Origin: Desulfonatronospira sp.
Lineage (GTDB): Bacteria > Desulfobacterota > Desulfovibrionia > Desulfovibrionales > Desulfonatronovibrionaceae
NCBI GenBank assembly: GCA_003554505.1
Contig: PWGS01000079.1
Location: forward strand, 1-15,310
Reading direction: 5' to 3'
Length of the DNA: 15,310 bases
Part shown: piece after piece, positions 12,942-15,310 of the stretch
Layout of the letters: each line of letters opens with the position of its first letter
Numbering within the stretch: the stretch's first letter is position 1
Made by a program: the position numbers and the translations under genes
Notes under the pieces: model-generated
Seen by the model: only the letters and a program-made list of their open reading frames with translations
The model's database searches: none
Told to the model about the DNA's origin: nothing

Positions 12942-15310
12942 TTACTGGGCCTGTTCCTGGTATTCCTCCTTCATGAGTCTGGAGGAGATGGGGGTGATGT
13001 TTGCATCTCCGCAGAACAGGTCTTCCCGGGTGGTGCCCATAAGGGCCTCGGCCAGGACATCATCCATGTGCTGTACCGGCATGACCTCCAGGCCCTTGAG
13101 CACATTGTCCGGGACTTCCTGCAGGTCTTTCTGGTTGGCCTCGGGTATGATGACCTTGTTTACATTGCCGCGCCTGGCAGCCAGAAGCTTTTCCCTGAGG
13201 CCGCCTATGGGCAGGACCCTGCCGCGCAGGGTGATCTCCCCGGTCATGGCCAGGTCGTTTCGCACCGGCAGGTTGAGCAGGGACGAGACCAGGCTGGTGG
13301 TCAGGGTGATGCCTGCCGAAGGACCGTCCTTGGGGGTGGCCCCTTCCGGGACGTGCACGTGCACGTCTATTTCCTTGTAAAAGTCCGGCTTGAGCCCGAA
13401 TATGTCCGAACGGGAGCGCACATAGCTGAGTGCCGCCTTGGCGCTTTCCTTCATGACGTCTCCCAGCTTGCCGGTGATCTCCACCTTGCCTGTGCCGGGC
13501 ATGAGGGCCACTTCCACCAGGAGGATTTCCCCTCCCACTTCGGTCCAGGCCACTCCCGTGGTTACACCCACCAGGGGCTTATCCTCGCGCTCGCCGTGCC
13601 GGATCTGCGATACCCCCAGGTAAGAGGGCACGTTCTTGGCGGTGACCCTGACCTTCTTGTCCTGTTTGTCCTTTTCCTCTACTTTTTTCTTGGCCACTTT
13701 GCGGCAGATGGAGGCGATTTCGCGCTCCAGGTTACGCACCCCGGCCTCCCGGGTGTACTGCCGGATTATTTCATAGATGGCCCCTTCGGAAATGGAGATC
13801 TGCCTGTCTTCAAGGCCGTGGTACTTCAGCTGCTTGGGCCAGATAAACTCCCTGGCGATCCTGTTTTTTTCGGTTTCCAGGTAACCGGGCAGCTTTATTA
13901 CTTCCATGCGGTCCTGCAGAGGTGCTGGTATAGCCTGCAGGTAGTTGGCCGTAGTAATAAAGAAGATGTTGGACAGGTCGTAATCCAGGTCCAGATAATG
14001 GTCGTTGAAGGCGGAGTTCTGTTCCGGGTCCAGTACCTCCAGAAGTGCTGCTGAAGGGTCTCCCCGGAAGTCCATGCTCATCTTGTCCACCTCGTCCAGG
14101 CAGAAAACCGGGTTGTTGGTCTCCACTCTTTTCAGGCTCTGCAGGACCTTGCCGGGCATGGCGCCGACATAGGTGCGCCTGTGACCCCTGATTTCGGCCT
14201 CATCGCGAACCCCTCCCAGCGAGAGCCTGAGGAATTCACGCTGGGTGGCCCGGGCCACGGACTTGGCCAGGGAGGTCTTGCCCACTCCCGGAGGTCCCAC
14301 CAGGCAGAGGATCGGGCCGCGCATCTTTTCCACAAGGCTCTGCACGGCCAGGTACTCCAGGATCCTCTGCTTGGGCTTTTCCAGGCCGTAATGGTCTTCA
14401 TCCAGAATCTCCCGGGCCCTGGAGATATCGGTGTCGGTTTCCCGGAGTTCGTTCCAGGGCAGAGACAGCACCCAGTCCACGTAATTCATGAGTACGCTGT
14501 ATTCCCCGGCATTGGGGGGCATGCTGCGCAGTTTCTTGATTTCCTCAGAGGCCTTTTCCCTGGCCTGCTCGGGCATGTTCTTCTGATCTACCTTTTCCTG
14601 CAGCACGTCCAGTTCGGCCTTGGGGTCGTGTTCGCGTCCCATTTCTTTGTGGATGGCCTTTAGCTGCTCGGACAGGTAGTATTCCCTCTGGTTCTTTTCC
14701 ATCTGGTTCTTGACCCTGGACTTGATCTTTTTTTCCAGAGAGAACACCTCGATCTCGCCCTGCAGGTGGGCATAAGCCATCTGCAGGCGCTTGAAGGGAT
14801 CGAATTCCTCCAGGACCTCCTGCTTTTCGTTAAAATCCACCTTGAGATGAGGCATGATGGCATCAGCTATGGCCCCCGGGTCCTCCATGTTCTGGATGGA
14901 CTCCACGGATTCCTTGGCGATTTTGGTGTTGGCCTTGGAGTATTCTTCCAGGGATTCCTTGGTGGCCCGGACCAGGGCCTCTGTTTCGGAGTGGTCGGTT
15001 TCCTCTTCAGGCAGGGAATGGGTATCCACTTCAGGCACCTCTTCCTCGAAATCAACTTTTTCCGGGTTTACCGCCGCCCGGTGCAGACCCTCAAACAGAA
15101 CCTTGACCGTGCCGTCCGGCAGACGGAACATCTGCAGGATCCTGCTTACGCAACCGCAGGCATAGATATCGTCTGCGCCGGGCTTTTCAGTTTTGGGGTC
15201 ATTCTGGGTCACCAGGAATATTTTTTTGTTGTAGTTGTTCAAGGCATATTCGATGGCCTTGATGGATGAATCGCGTCCCACCAGAAGGGGAATAATGGCC
15301 TTGGGAAACA
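12942..15310 (-). CDS. lon: ATP-dependent protease Lon (5' end outside window)
   Basis: Cytoplasmic AAA+ serine protease that degrades damaged and regulatory proteins. The frame continues through the right edge: upstream of GTG 15281 it reads [20 protein letters not shown], matching the FPGMVIPLFVGRE region of Lon, so this GTG is internal and only a short N-terminal piece is missing. About 788 codons are visible. Numbering from GTG 15281: Lon N-terminal domain to about 160, coiled-coil stretch about 160-250, Walker A GPPGVGKT (329-336), Walker [10 protein letters not shown] (392-400), arginine-finger region about 450-460, and the protease domain with Ser655 in PKDGPSAG and Lys698 in [10 protein letters not shown]. 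The 43-residue Ser-Lys distance equals that in E. coli Lon (Ser679, Lys722). Bacterial LonA type. Ends at a strong terminator. Confidence 0.98.
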   Translation of the reverse strand, partial: FPKAIIPLLVGRDSSIKAIEYALNNYNKKIFLVTQNDPKTEKPGADDIYACGCVSRILQMFRLPDGTVKVLFEGLHRAAVNPEKVDFEEEVPEVDTHSLPEEETDHSETEALVRATKESLEEYSKANTKIAKESVESIQNMEDPGAIADAIMPHLKVDFNEKQEVLEEFDPFKRLQMAYAHLQGEIEVFSLEKKIKSRVKNQMEKNQREYYLSEQLKAIHKEMGREHDPKAELDVLQEKVDQKNMPEQAREKASEEIKKLRSMPPNAGEYSVLMNYVDWVLSLPWNELRETDTDISRAREILDEDHYGLEKPKQRILEYLAVQSLVEKMRGPILCLVGPPGVGKTSLAKSVARATQREFLRLSLGGVRDEAEIRGHRRTYVGAMPGKVLQSLKRVETNNPVFCLDEVDKMSMDFRGDPSAALLEVLDPEQNSAFNDHYLDLDYDLSNIFFITTANYLQAIPAPLQDRMEVIKLPGYLETEKNRIAREFIWPKQLKYHGLEDRQISISEGAIYEIIRQYTREAGVRNLEREIASICRKVAKKKVEEKDKQDKKVRVTAKNVPSYLGVSQIRHGEREDKPLVGVTTGVAWTEVGGEILLVEVALMPGTGKVEITGKLGDVMKESAKAALSYVRSRSDIFGLKPDFYKEIDVHVHVPEGATPKDGPSAGITLTTSLVSSLLNLPVRNDLAMTGEITLRGRVLPIGGLREKLLAARRGNVNKVIIPEANQKDLQEVPDNVLKGLEVMPVQHMDDVLAEALMGTTREDLFCGDANITPISSRLMKEEYQEQAQ

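Noticed and set aside
12867..14054. A 395-codon open frame on the plus strand opposite lon
   Set aside because: It lies entirely antisense to the conserved lon protease and ATPase domains and across its terminator; the translation is low-complexity and has no recognisable motif. Long antisense frames are common opposite GC-rich genes.

Overview
The window looks like a chromosomal housekeeping segment from a Gram-negative bacterium of moderately high GC. LpxB (lipid A) and the proteobacterial type of YidC with a large periplasmic domain indicate an outer membrane. The order rpmH-rnpA-yidD-yidC-jag-mnmE, the presence of Jag/KhpB, and a selenocysteine-containing SelD together suggest a sulfate-reducing Desulfobacterota (Desulfovibrionales-like) organism. 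That placement is inference from gene content, not a database result.

Layout. (1) Positions 1-6285, minus strand: one tightly packed transcription unit read right to left, rpmH (L34), rnpA (RNase P protein), yidD, yidC, a 346-bp gap, jag, mnmE, lpxB (running off the left edge). Most junctions overlap or are 1-16 nt long; the yidC-jag gap is the exception. (2) Positions 6286-6501: divergent intergenic region with a probable rpmH promoter. (3) Positions 6502-11659, plus strand: pilB and pilC (type IV pilus ATPase and platform protein), asd (aspartate-semialdehyde dehydrogenase) behind its own good promoter, and a class IV PLP aminotransferase with a GTG start. (4) Positions 11672-15310, minus strand: selD and lon, separated by a strong, nearly symmetric intrinsic terminator. 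lon runs off the right edge.

Two points would be lost in a routine annotation. selD is itself a selenoprotein gene: the true start is the ATG at 12730, and an in-frame TGA at 12668-12670 sits exactly where E. coli SelD has its catalytic Cys17. A SECIS-like two-tier hairpin follows at once. A caller that treats TGA as stop would lose the first 33 residues, including the active site. Second, rnpA has no ATG, GTG or TTG near the start of its conserved domain. Either it uses a rare start such as ATT at 6163, or it starts at TTG 6304 and contains the whole of rpmH in another frame, as known for Thermus.

Functionally the left operon joins translation (L34), tRNA maturation and modification (RNase P, MnmE), membrane protein insertion (YidC, YidD), an RNA-binding regulator (Jag/KhpB) and lipid A synthesis (LpxB). 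The plus-strand block joins pilus assembly to amino-acid metabolism with no obvious functional link. I found no mobile element, CRISPR array, tRNA or rRNA, and no clear new defence or biosynthetic system.
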